The notes under the pieces were generated by a model. The model made no database searches and was not told where the DNA came from. It saw only the letters and a list, made by a program, of their open reading frames with translations. Source: a bacterium (GTDB lineage: Bacteria; Patescibacteriota; Minisyncoccia; Phycocordibacterales; PALSA-1337). Taken from it: a DNA stretch of 20,221 nt. The position numbers were made by a program, and so were the translations under genes. The DNA lies in NCBI GenBank assembly GCA_030648705.1, contig JAUSHF010000040.1, positions 1-20,221 on the forward strand, read 5' to 3'. This document shows, piece after piece, positions 13,021 through 20,221 of this stretch (its first letter is position 1; the number at the start of each line of letters is the position of its first letter).

Positions 13021-14520
13021 ATGAGTTTTTCCAGAGTTTGGAGTGGCCAAATAATATCACTAAAAGCAGATATCATATCTGTAGAAGTAGATCTGTCGAG
13101 AGGTCTTCATTTTTTCTCTATTATAGGTCTATCAAACACTTTGGTAGATGAAGCAAAAGATAGAGTATCCTCAGCACTTAAAAATTCAAACTTTTCATCT
13201 CCCAAACATTCAAATGAAAAAGTAATCGTATCCCTAAGTCCTCCGTATATTAAAAAGGATGGTACTGCATTTGATCTCGCTATAGCAATAGCTTATTTAA
13301 ATACAAAGAAGATAATCAGACAGCCTTGTGGTACAGATTTATTTCTCGGTGAATTATCTTTAGATGGACTAGTAAAGAAGACGAGAGGTATTTTATCTAT
13401 AGTAATTAAAGCCAAAGAAAATGGTTTTAAAAATATATTTATCCCAAAAGACAATGAAAATGAAGTTAAATATATTTCCGATATAAATATATATTCAGTA
13501 AAAAATTTAAATGAAGTAGTGCGCCACCTTAATGGTGAGAAAGATATCATACCTGTACAGATATTAGAATATAAAATAGAACCTAGTACTAAAAATTCAG
13601 AATATTTATTTGAAAATATTTATGGACTAGATCACGCAAAAAGGGGATTAGAAATTGCCATAGCAGGTAAACATAGCATAGCTCTCTGGGGTAGGGCAGG
13701 TATTGGTAAGACTCTACTAGCAAAATCATCCTCATCTATAATCCCTCCGTTAAATCTCGAAGAATCTATAGAGGTAACTAGTATTCATTCATTATTAAAT
13801 AATACCGAAGATCTAGTATCTAGACCGCCATTTCGTTCTCCCCATCATTCCTCATCATATTCAGCTATTATCGGTGGTGGGGCGAATATTACTCCAGGCG
13901 AGATAACCTTAGCACACAGAGGAATATTATTTATGGATGAGTTTTTAGAATTTGACAGAAGAGTAATAAACTCGCTTAGAGAACCACTTGAGGAAAAATG
14001 TATAAATATAGCACGCGCATCTAGTAGAGCTTCTTTGCCGGCAGATATTGTACTTATAATAGCTATGAATCCATGCCCGTGTGGTTATCATGGGGCAAAT
14101 ATTCCAAATAAAAAATGTGTCTGTGAACCTAAGAGAATAGAGAATTATAGAAATAAATTATCTGGACCAATATTAGATAGAATAGATATGTGGATTGAAA
14201 TTAATTCTACAGATATAGAAAAGATACTCCCCAAAAATGATGTGGGAACAAAAGGTTCTGCCGAGATTAGAAAAAGTATAGATGTAATGAAAGATATTAT
14301 TAGAGCCAGAGAACTAATTTGTAAAAACAAAGACACAGAATTATCTAAAGATATCCAGGAAATTATTAAAGAAGCGGTAAATATAATGAATATATCTACA
14401 CGCGGAATAAAATCCATAAAAAAATTATCTAGGACTATCGCTTCGCTAGATAATTCAGATATTATAAAAAGGGAACACGTATTAGAAGCTTTGGATTACA
14501 GAATTAAAAAGGATTTTTAG
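13021..14520 (+). CDS. comM: YifB/ComM family AAA+ ATPase (Mg-chelatase-like)
   Basis: The family's characterised member ComM is a hexameric helicase that promotes branch migration in natural transformation. The 499-residue protein has the family's N-terminal Lon-protease-like domain (VEVDLSRGLHFFSIIGLSN ... SLSPPYIKKDGTAFDLAIAIAYL), then an AAA+ module: Walker A GRAGIGKT (224-231), Walker B GILFMDEF (301-308), the MNPCPCGYHG zinc-type loop followed by CVCEP, and sensor region GPILDRIDMWIEI. The C-terminal Mg-chelatase lid (STRGIKSIKKLSRTIASLD) is complete. I chose 13021 over 13012 because the -10 box covers the earlier ATG. Its last 17 nt overlap the convergent LysM/M23 gene. Uptake of DNA is a plausible role, but no other competence gene is in the window. 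Confidence 0.94.
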   Translation: MSFSRVWSGQIISLKADIISVEVDLSRGLHFFSIIGLSNTLVDEAKDRVSSALKNSNFSSPKHSNEKVIVSLSPPYIKKDGTAFDLAIAIAYLNTKKIIRQPCGTDLFLGELSLDGLVKKTRGILSIVIKAKENGFKNIFIPKDNENEVKYISDINIYSVKNLNEVVRHLNGEKDIIPVQILEYKIEPSTKNSEYLFENIYGLDHAKRGLEIAIAGKHSIALWGRAGIGKTLLAKSSSSIIPPLNLEESIEVTSIHSLLNNTEDLVSRPPFRSPHHSSSYSAIIGGGANITPGEITLAHRGILFMDEFLEFDRRVINSLREPLEEKCINIARASSRASLPADIVLIIAMNPCPCGYHGANIPNKKCVCEPKRIENYRNKLSGPILDRIDMWIEINSTDIEKILPKNDVGTKGSAEIRKSIDVMKDIIRARELICKNKDTELSKDIQEIIKEAVNIMNISTRGIKSIKKLSRTIASLDNSDIIKREHVLEALDYRIKKDF

Positions 14521-15577
14521 CGCCACGCACTTCAAAGTGCAGATGTGAACCAGTAGACTTACCTGTACTACCCATTAATGCTATTAAGTCACCCTGTGCC
14601 ACAACTTGACCTGGAGTTACTAAGACTTTACTAGCATGGCCATAAAGAGTTTGCGTACCATTACTATGACTAATAACCACATAATTACCGTATCCTTTAT
14701 TGTATCCGCTATTATTCATGGCCACTATTACGACACCATTAGCAGAAGCATAGATTGGAGTTCCTATTTTGGAGGCTATGTCTACACCATTCCAGCCGTG
14801 TATTCCCTGAGTCTTTACACCACCTATCACAGGTCTAATATAATATCCGGGAATAGAAGGTCCGCTTCCGCCTAGATATTTAGCCGTTCCTGCAATCTTA
14901 GTTCCTTTTGGAACAGGAGCTGAATATTCTACTAACTCTACATCCGGTACAATGATCTCATCACCAATTTTCAAACTTGAATTGATAGTTAGATCATTAA
15001 ACTGGAGAACTTCATCCATATCCGCCTTATACTTCAGAACGATAGCCTTTAATGTATCACCCTTCTTAACTATATGTCTAACTCCAGAAACAGGCAGTAT
15101 AACTAAATTTTGACCTTCCTTAACGACTCCGCCCTTACTCATATTATTGGCCCAAATAATAGTATTTACTGATACACCAAAGAGATCTGCTATCTCACCT
15201 AATGTATCACCCTTTTTAACCACATAGACAGAGATCTGACCACTTGAAGTCAGTTCAGCCATATCAGCACTAGTACCAGAAGGACCAATCTCTGAAAATA
15301 GGGAATTATCCGCTAACACCACTACATCGTTCTCTTTAGAGAGAATATTTGGATCTGGATTAAGAGGAGCCTCGAGTAAAGGTATATTAGTAAGTGACAT
15401 CGGCATTACACTAGCAGACATTGAAGCTGCGCCTACTTCACCTATTAAAAATGAAGAAAAAATACCTCCATAAGTAACACTTGGATAAATAACTGTGACA
15501 CAAAGAAAAAAAGCCTGAAGAAAAAATCTGGAATAAATTTTTATGACGTTTAATTTAAAGTTAAGATACGATTTCAT
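14504..15577 (-). CDS. Secreted LysM-M23 peptidase (murein hydrolase or activator)
   Basis: The 357-residue protein has a basic start and a hydrophobic stretch (FFLQAFFLCVTVIYPSVTYGG, about 18-38) that is a signal peptide or anchor. Two LysM peptidoglycan-binding repeats follow (about 116-162, YVVKKGDTLGEIADLFGV; 167-211, HIVKKGDTLKAIVLKYKA). The M23 metallopeptidase domain has its zinc ligands: His260 and Asp266 (HGWNGVD), His314 (LYGHAS) and His347 (HLHFE). It should cut peptidoglycan cross-links outside the membrane, in wall remodelling or cell separation. The domain ends directly at the C-terminus. A weak purine tract (GGAAG) lies 13 nt before the ATG, an unusual distance. It overlaps comM tail to tail by 17 nt with no terminator between. 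Confidence 0.93.
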   Translation of the reverse strand: MKSYLNFKLNVIKIYSRFFLQAFFLCVTVIYPSVTYGGIFSSFLIGEVGAASMSASVMPMSLTNIPLLEAPLNPDPNILSKENDVVVLADNSLFSEIGPSGTSADMAELTSSGQISVYVVKKGDTLGEIADLFGVSVNTIIWANNMSKGGVVKEGQNLVILPVSGVRHIVKKGDTLKAIVLKYKADMDEVLQFNDLTINSSLKIGDEIIVPDVELVEYSAPVPKGTKIAGTAKYLGGSGPSIPGYYIRPVIGGVKTQGIHGWNGVDIASKIGTPIYASANGVVIVAMNNSGYNKGYGNYVVISHSNGTQTLYGHASKVLVTPGQVVAQGDLIALMGSTGKSTGSHLHFEVRGAKNPF

Positions 15578-15871
15578 AAATCTGTCAACTTCCTTCGGTG
15601 TATTCTAAATGAATATTTTATACTGAAATTCTGTGGTTATTTTCTAATATATGGCTCTGTTAAGCCATTTACTGACATACCTCATAAAGGTATATACTAA
15701 GGATACGGTCTAGAAGGAAAAAGTCAATGAGCTAGTCTAATAAACTGTGAATAGCGATATTTAGAGACTTTTGTCAAATATTGAATTGACAGTATTATAT
15801 GCTTAATATTAAATATCGAATTAAAAGTAATCCCGATATTAGTTAGTAAATTAAAATGTTATAGTATCCAA
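15578..15871. other. Divergent promoter region with competing inverted repeats
   Basis: The 294-nt gap separates the divergent M23 and helicase genes. It contains hairpins ATGGCT/AGCCAT (near 15652-15669) and TACCT/AGGTA (near 15679-15692). It also contains a three-part complementary set: CGATATTTA (15755-15763) can pair with TAAATATCG (15810-15818), and the AATATCG of the latter can instead pair with CGATATT (15834-15840). A TTGACA (15786-15791) is present without a clear -10 at the right distance. Confidence 0.4.
15857..15865 (+). promoter_or_regulatory. Extended -10 promoter of the helicase operon (leaderless)
   Basis: TGT-TATAGT ends 6 nt before the ATG at 15872, the same geometry as at cca and the xer gene. 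Confidence 0.65.
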
Positions 15872-17824
15872 ATGAATCATTTAGAATCACTTAATTCCAA
15901 ACAAAGAGAAGCCGTTTTGACTACTGAAGGACCAGTATTGATACTCGCAGGAGCTGGAGCAGGTAAGACAAAAACCCTAACACACAGAATACTAGAAATT
16001 ATTAAAAAAGGTGTCGCACCTCACAAAATACTAGGAATAACCTTTACAAATAAAGCTGCAAAGGAGATGCGTGAGCGAATTTACAAGCTCATAAGAGAGG
16101 ATAAGAGCTTAAATCTACCCATCTCTATGATGGAAAAACCTTTTATGACCACTTTTCACTCATTAGGTGTTCATATCATTAAAGAGCAGTCATCTAAAAT
16201 AGGAGTAACCAGACATTTTACTATATACGACAGAGCGGATTCTAAAAAAGCTATAAAGGAGGCCCTAGAAATGCTAAACCTAGACTCCAAAGAATTCGAT
16301 CCATCTTCTATATTGAGCACTATTTCTAAGGAAAAAGGGGATTTTAAAAACTCATACACTTTTAATCCAAGCGATAAAGAAGTCTTTAGAAAAATAGTAA
16401 AAAATGTCTGGTCTAAATATGACGCTATATTAAAAAGAAACAACGCTCTAGATTTCGATGATTTAATATTAAAGACAGCCGAAATCCTCAGAGATCACAC
16501 CGATATCAGGGAATACTATCAGAATAAATGGCAATATATCCATATAGACGAGTACCAAGATACTAATAAAGTGCAGTATTCTATAGCTAAATCATTGGCA
16601 GAAAACCATCATAATATATGTGTGGTGGGTGATGCGGATCAAAATATATACAGTTGGAGAGGAGCCGATATACAAAATATCCTAAATTTCGAGACTGATT
16701 ACCCTGAAGCTAAAGTGATATTACTCGAAGAGAATTATAGATCTACAAAGACGATTATATCCGCAGCAAATCTGATAATCGAAAAAAATATTCTAAGAAA
16801 GAAAAAAGAGCTTTTCACTAACAATGAAAAGGGTGAAAAAATAACTTTAGTGGAAGCTAGCACCGAGAACGACGAGGCCAGAATAGTAGCCGAAAACATA
16901 TCTGATCTAATTAAAAAAGGAGTTAAAACAAATAACATTGCAGTACTTTATAGAGCAAACTTCCAGTCACGAGTACTCGAAGAATCTTTTTTAAAGAAAA
17001 ATATCCCTTATCAGCTACTCGGTGTTAAATTCTTCGAAAGAAAAGAAGTTAAAGATGTTTTGTCCTTCATTCGCACATCACTTAATAGACAAAGTACTCC
17101 CGATTTAGTAAGAATAATAAATGTACCACCAAGAGGAATAGGGAAGGCCACTTTAATTAAGGTAATTGCTGGAGAAGAAAATACTTTAAGTCCTGCAATG
17201 AGACAGAAAGTTTCTGATTTTTTCCATTTACTCGACCTGATTAGTATGGAGGTAAAAACAAAGAAGCCGTCTGAGGTTATAAATTTTATTATCAAAGCTA
17301 CAGGTTTAGAAAAATATTTACGAGAGAACAGAACCAGTGAAGATTTAGAAACTTTAGAGAACTTGGGAGAGCTCGTAACGCTAGCCACAAAATATGACAA
17401 TCAAAATCAAAAAGAAGGTGAGGGTATTGAAAATCTTCTGACAGACGCATCACTAGCTACAGATCAGGACGAATTAATTGAAGAAAAAAATGGCGTCAAA
17501 CTGATGACAGTTCACGCTTCAAAAGGTCTAGAATTCGATTATGTCTTTATAACAGGCCTTGAAGAAGACTTATTTCCTCACATTAAAATAGACGAGGCTC
17601 AAATGAGTAAGTCAGAAAGAGAAGAAGAACGAAGACTTTTCTACGTAGCAGTAACCAGAGCAAAAAAGAAACTTTTTCTCTTATTTGCTAGAATGAGAAC
17701 AATATTCGGATCACAGAGATATAACGAACCATCAGAATTTATTGGAGACATAGATGGAGATTTAATAGACAAAGAAATTCTCGAGGAACCCACAGGTATA
17801 AAAGCAATCTTTATAGATTTCTAA
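15872..17824 (+). CDS. UvrD/PcrA/Rep-type superfamily 1 DNA helicase
   Basis: The 650-residue protein is an ATP-dependent 3'-5' helicase for repair and replication-fork clearance. All SF1A motifs are visible: Q-motif LNSKQREAV, Walker A GAGAGKT (27-33), Ia ITFTNKAAKEM, Ib TTFHSLG, Walker B DEYQD (226-230), III GDADQNIYSWRGA, IV LEENYRST, V VHASKGLEFDYVFI and VI EEERRLFYVAVTRAKKKLFL. It is somewhat shorter than typical PcrA or UvrD (about 720 residues), mainly because it lacks the C-terminal RNA-polymerase-interacting tail; it ends 50 residues after motif VI. PcrA, UvrD and Rep cannot be separated by eye. It heads a probable operon with rsmA and two secreted-protein genes. Confidence 0.95.
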   Translation: MNHLESLNSKQREAVLTTEGPVLILAGAGAGKTKTLTHRILEIIKKGVAPHKILGITFTNKAAKEMRERIYKLIREDKSLNLPISMMEKPFMTTFHSLGVHIIKEQSSKIGVTRHFTIYDRADSKKAIKEALEMLNLDSKEFDPSSILSTISKEKGDFKNSYTFNPSDKEVFRKIVKNVWSKYDAILKRNNALDFDDLILKTAEILRDHTDIREYYQNKWQYIHIDEYQDTNKVQYSIAKSLAENHHNICVVGDADQNIYSWRGADIQNILNFETDYPEAKVILLEENYRSTKTIISAANLIIEKNILRKKKELFTNNEKGEKITLVEASTENDEARIVAENISDLIKKGVKTNNIAVLYRANFQSRVLEESFLKKNIPYQLLGVKFFERKEVKDVLSFIRTSLNRQSTPDLVRIINVPPRGIGKATLIKVIAGEENTLSPAMRQKVSDFFHLLDLISMEVKTKKPSEVINFIIKATGLEKYLRENRTSEDLETLENLGELVTLATKYDNQNQKEGEGIENLLTDASLATDQDELIEEKNGVKLMTVHASKGLEFDYVFITGLEEDLFPHIKIDEAQMSKSEREEERRLFYVAVTRAKKKLFLLFARMRTIFGSQRYNEPSEFIGDIDGDLIDKEILEEPTGIKAIFIDF

Positions 17825-17834
17825 AAATTTAAAA

Positions 17835-18641
17835 ATGATATTCGCAAAAAAATCACTCGGACAAAATTTTCTTAAAGACAAAAGCGCACTCGACGCCATT
17901 ATTGAAGCTGGAAAAATTTCAAACGAAGATATCATATTAGAAATAGGTCCCGGTGAAGGTGCTCTAACATCTCTACTCTTAGCAAAAGCAGGGAAGGTGA
18001 TAGCTGTAGAGAAAGACGATCGTCTGATTCCAATTCTCAAAGAAAAATTCTCTAAAGAAATAGGATCTGGAAAACTGGAACTAATTCATGAGGATATATT
18101 GAATACGCAAATAAAAAATTTAAATCTTGAAAAAGGCGAGTATAAAATAATAGCAAATATTCCATATTATATAACAGGCGAATTAACCAGAATTTTTCTA
18201 GAAAGCGATTTTTATCCGAACACCATAGTCTTCCTAGTTCAAAAAGAAGTCGCCGAGAGAATAATAGATGAAAAAGGAAGTATTCTCTCTGTAAGTATTA
18301 AAGCTTATGGTACACCCGAATATATAAAAACAGTAAAGGCGGGTTCTTTTGTACCAGCACCAAACGTGGATTCTGCCATATTAGCTATTTATGACATATC
18401 GAAAAAGCAGTTCGAAACTGCTCAAATTACAGAAAAAGACTTTTTCACAGTAGTAAAAACAGGTTTTGCACATAAAAGAAAGATCTTATCCAGTAATTTA
18501 AAGGAATTATTTGACCCAGACAAAATTGAGACTACGTGGACTGAGCTAAATATTGATAAAAATGAAAGAGCCGAGCAAATAACCATAGAAAAATGGTTCG
18601 AAATCACAAAAAAATTAATTTGTGGTAATATTACCGTATGA
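17835..18641 (+). CDS. rsmA: 16S rRNA N6-dimethyladenosine transferase RsmA (KsgA)
   Basis: RsmA dimethylates two adjacent adenosines in helix 45 of 16S rRNA, a late check in small-subunit assembly. The 268-residue protein has the conserved start KKSLGQNFLKD (5-15), the SAM-binding motif I ILEIGPGEGALT (34-45), the acidic motif AVEKDDRL and the catalytic motif IV NIPYY (108-112). QKEVAERI and the C-terminal helical domain with AHKRKILSSNL are also present. It starts 10 nt after the helicase gene, with no promoter visible, and its stop codon overlaps the next start by 4 nt (ATGA), so it is co-translated in an operon. Confidence 0.96.
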   Translation: MIFAKKSLGQNFLKDKSALDAIIEAGKISNEDIILEIGPGEGALTSLLLAKAGKVIAVEKDDRLIPILKEKFSKEIGSGKLELIHEDILNTQIKNLNLEKGEYKIIANIPYYITGELTRIFLESDFYPNTIVFLVQKEVAERIIDEKGSILSVSIKAYGTPEYIKTVKAGSFVPAPNVDSAILAIYDISKKQFETAQITEKDFFTVVKTGFAHKRKILSSNLKELFDPDKIETTWTELNIDKNERAEQITIEKWFEITKKLICGNITV

Positions 18642-19672
18642 TTAGTAGTAAATATTCTAATAGATTATTGATTCTAGTTATTTTTCTTACATTTTTATTT
18701 TTACCAAAAAATAATTTATTAGCCTCTTCTGATTTATTTTATAGAGACTTAAAAACAGGGATGATGGGACATGATGTCTTAGAATTACAAAAGATTCTTA
18801 ATAAAGATCCAGATACCAGAATATCTGAGATTGGTCCCGGCTCTCCAGGAAATGAAACCGATTACTTTGGAACAAAAACTAAAAACGCTGTAATAAAATT
18901 ACAGGAAAAATATTCATCCACGATACTTTTACCTTCTGGACTAAAATCTGGCACAGGATATGTGGGGAAGTGGACTAAAATAATGTTGGAAACACTAAAT
19001 ATACTGCCATCAGAACTAAAATTCTCTACCACGACAGATACCATAAAAAGTGAAGTGAAAAATATACTTAGTAAAGGAATCATCCCTCAGGAAGAAGCTT
19101 TCCAAGGCATATTCTCTAATGATCTTTCCATATTCGGAATCTCTCATGTTAAAATAAAATCAGGTGATACTTTAAAAATCAGCGGACAAGGATTTGATTC
19201 AGATACCATGATAAATATTGGTTCGGATTATACAGTAAAGGCAAATATCACTTCGGATAAAAGTGTATATGTGTTGATACCAAATATATCTAGAGGCGTA
19301 TATCAAATTTGGGCTTCGAATAGCACTTCCAATACAAAAAACACTAGTTCTATCTTCTTAACAATAGGCGACACTACATACGAAAGACCTAGAATATCTT
19401 CCGTAACTCCTACATATGCAAATAAGAATGATACAATTATAATCACAGCTGATAATCTTGATACATTTGGAAATAGTGTATTCTCAAGCCTTGGAACCAT
19501 TAGAAACATATTCTCCAAAGATGGTCATACCCTATCTTTTAAGGTAAGCGAGCTACCCAAATCTAAAGCTTTCTTCGAAAATACAGTAGTCGACAGATTC
19601 ACAGTTAGCTTTAGTGTAAAAACGAAAGCAGGGACGAGTATAAATTATGGATATTTCATAATCATAAAATAA
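18638..19672 (+). CDS. Secreted peptidoglycan-binding protein with IPT/TIG-like domains
   Basis: The 344-residue protein has a signal peptide (about 1-30, LLILVIFLTFLFLP then LLAS). A PG_binding_1-type domain follows (about 36-95): RDLKTGMMGHDVLELQKILNK ... YFGTKTKNAVIKLQEKY. A linker leads to two immunoglobulin-like IPT/TIG-type domains (about 165-250, with LKISGQGFDSDTMINIGSDY; 250-344, with ISSVTPTYANKNDTIIITADNL). It should sit outside the cell, held to the wall by the first domain and presenting the Ig-like domains. No enzymatic motif is visible. It overlaps rsmA by 4 nt. This domain pairing is frequent in Patescibacteria surface proteins, where adhesion to a host is one speculative role. 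Confidence 0.85.
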   Translation: MISSKYSNRLLILVIFLTFLFLPKNNLLASSDLFYRDLKTGMMGHDVLELQKILNKDPDTRISEIGPGSPGNETDYFGTKTKNAVIKLQEKYSSTILLPSGLKSGTGYVGKWTKIMLETLNILPSELKFSTTTDTIKSEVKNILSKGIIPQEEAFQGIFSNDLSIFGISHVKIKSGDTLKISGQGFDSDTMINIGSDYTVKANITSDKSVYVLIPNISRGVYQIWASNSTSNTKNTSSIFLTIGDTTYERPRISSVTPTYANKNDTIIITADNLDTFGNSVFSSLGTIRNIFSKDGHTLSFKVSELPKSKAFFENTVVDRFTVSFSVKTKAGTSINYGYFIIIK

Positions 19673-19674
19673 TA

Positions 19675-20184
19675 ATGAATAAAATAAAAACCATTTGTAA
19701 TACAAAAAAAAGACTATCCTCCATTCTTTATTTTGTTATTTTAATAACTTTTCTAAACCTCGCGATTTCACCTTTTAAGGCATCTGCTTACGGAAGCACA
19801 TTTGATGGTGGAAAACTTCAGGGTATTGAGGAAATGTGTACCTGTAGTGGTGGGATAACAATAAATATACAAAGTTATGTAGATAATACTAAACATGTTT
19901 ATTTATATCAGATGGGAGCAACCCAGCTCGATGCTAAATATAACATTATGAGTAGTGATGCTTATTTCTTAACAACATTGTCTTCTTTTGCTATGTGTTT
20001 AGTATACGAAGGAGAAGATTGTGAGAGTAGCGACACCACACCAGAAGGTATGTTTTTAGAAGTAGGAACATCATTTAATGATAAAAAAGAAAGCCTTTTC
20101 ACTGAAATAAAATTATTACCCGGAATATCTGATGTCACAAAGATGATCCCAGACATTTTTGTACAAAAACTGTTAAATATTTAG
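19675..20184 (+). CDS. Small secreted protein with two cysteine pairs (hypothetical)
   Basis: The 169-residue protein has a clear signal peptide ending at an AxA site (about 36-38, FKASA). The mature part starts YGSTFDGGKLQGIEEMCTCSGG and carries four cysteines at 55, 57, 108 and 116 that could form two disulfides. Between them lies a beta-rich stretch (ITINIQSYVDNTKHVYLYQMGATQLDAKYNIM). I recall small exported proteins with a similar CTCSG start in other Parcubacteria, but I cannot name a family. It follows the PG-binding protein by 2 nt, so it is co-transcribed and may act with it on the cell surface. Confidence 0.8.
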   Translation: MNKIKTICNTKKRLSSILYFVILITFLNLAISPFKASAYGSTFDGGKLQGIEEMCTCSGGITINIQSYVDNTKHVYLYQMGATQLDAKYNIMSSDAYFLTTLSSFAMCLVYEGEDCESSDTTPEGMFLEVGTSFNDKKESLFTEIKLLPGISDVTKMIPDIFVQKLLNI

Positions 20185-20218
20185 TTGTGGATCTTTCCAC
20201 AAAGATGATAATTTTTTA
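20185..20218 (+). terminator. Terminator of the helicase-rsmA-surface protein operon
   Basis: TTGTGGA (20185-20191), loop TCTT, TCCACAA (20196-20202), beginning one base after the last stop codon. A T run (20213-20218) follows after an interval of 10 nt, so efficiency is uncertain. Confidence 0.55.
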
Positions 20219-20221
20219 ACA

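Noticed and set aside
20185..20202. DnaA box (TTGTGGATC)
   Set aside because: It has two mismatches to the consensus and is fully explained as an arm of the terminator hairpin.

Overview
The window looks like chromosomal DNA of a small-genome, AT-rich bacterium, most likely a Patescibacteria (Candidate Phyla Radiation, Parcubacteria-like) lineage. This is inferred from short, compact housekeeping genes, very short 5' leaders, a set of surface proteins of the kind seen in that group (PG-binding plus IPT, LysM plus M23, small Cys-rich secreted protein), and the absence of biosynthetic operons. No rRNA is present, so the placement is an inference.

Layout. 1-1740: a truncated membrane protein, a YraN-like nuclease and three tRNAs (Pro, Gly, Arg), all on the minus strand. 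1745-3238: the CCA-adding enzyme Cca on the plus strand. It carries two near-consensus ParB-binding parS sequences, one internal and one overlapping its stop codon. Perfect DnaA boxes lie in the gaps on both sides of it (1328-1336 and 3698-3706). Together with AT-rich DNA and short repeats, this makes 1.1-3.8 kb a candidate origin-proximal (oriC/parS) region. 3775-4560: exonuclease III. 4600-6230: an MFS transporter behind a long structured leader with a terminator. It looks compositionally different from its neighbours. 6233-7508: a small hypothetical gene and a Xer tyrosine recombinase (minus strand).

7546-8049 holds an apparently self-contained transcription unit (extended -10 promoter, about 470 nt, strong terminator) with no convincing protein. 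It is the best candidate here for an undescribed structured RNA. 8128-11324 is rpsO, a NYN/LabA-like nuclease gene and pnp: ribosomal protein S15 and polynucleotide phosphorylase in the classical order with an extra predicted RNase between them. 11346-14520 holds a single-pass membrane protein, a TraR/DksA-type zinc protein and a ComM/YifB AAA ATPase, with a perfect 32-bp hairpin before the last. 14504-15577 (minus) is a LysM/M23 cell-wall hydrolase, overlapping comM tail to tail. 15872-20184 is a probable four-gene operon: UvrD/PcrA helicase, RsmA methyltransferase and two secreted proteins, closed by a hairpin.

A recurrent regulatory pattern runs through the window. In about ten genes a -10 box (often extended, TGnTAnnnT) ends only 6-9 nt before the start codon, so the transcripts should be leaderless. 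This rule corrects the starts of cca, xth and comM. The MFS gene, with a Shine-Dalgarno and a long leader, is the exception.
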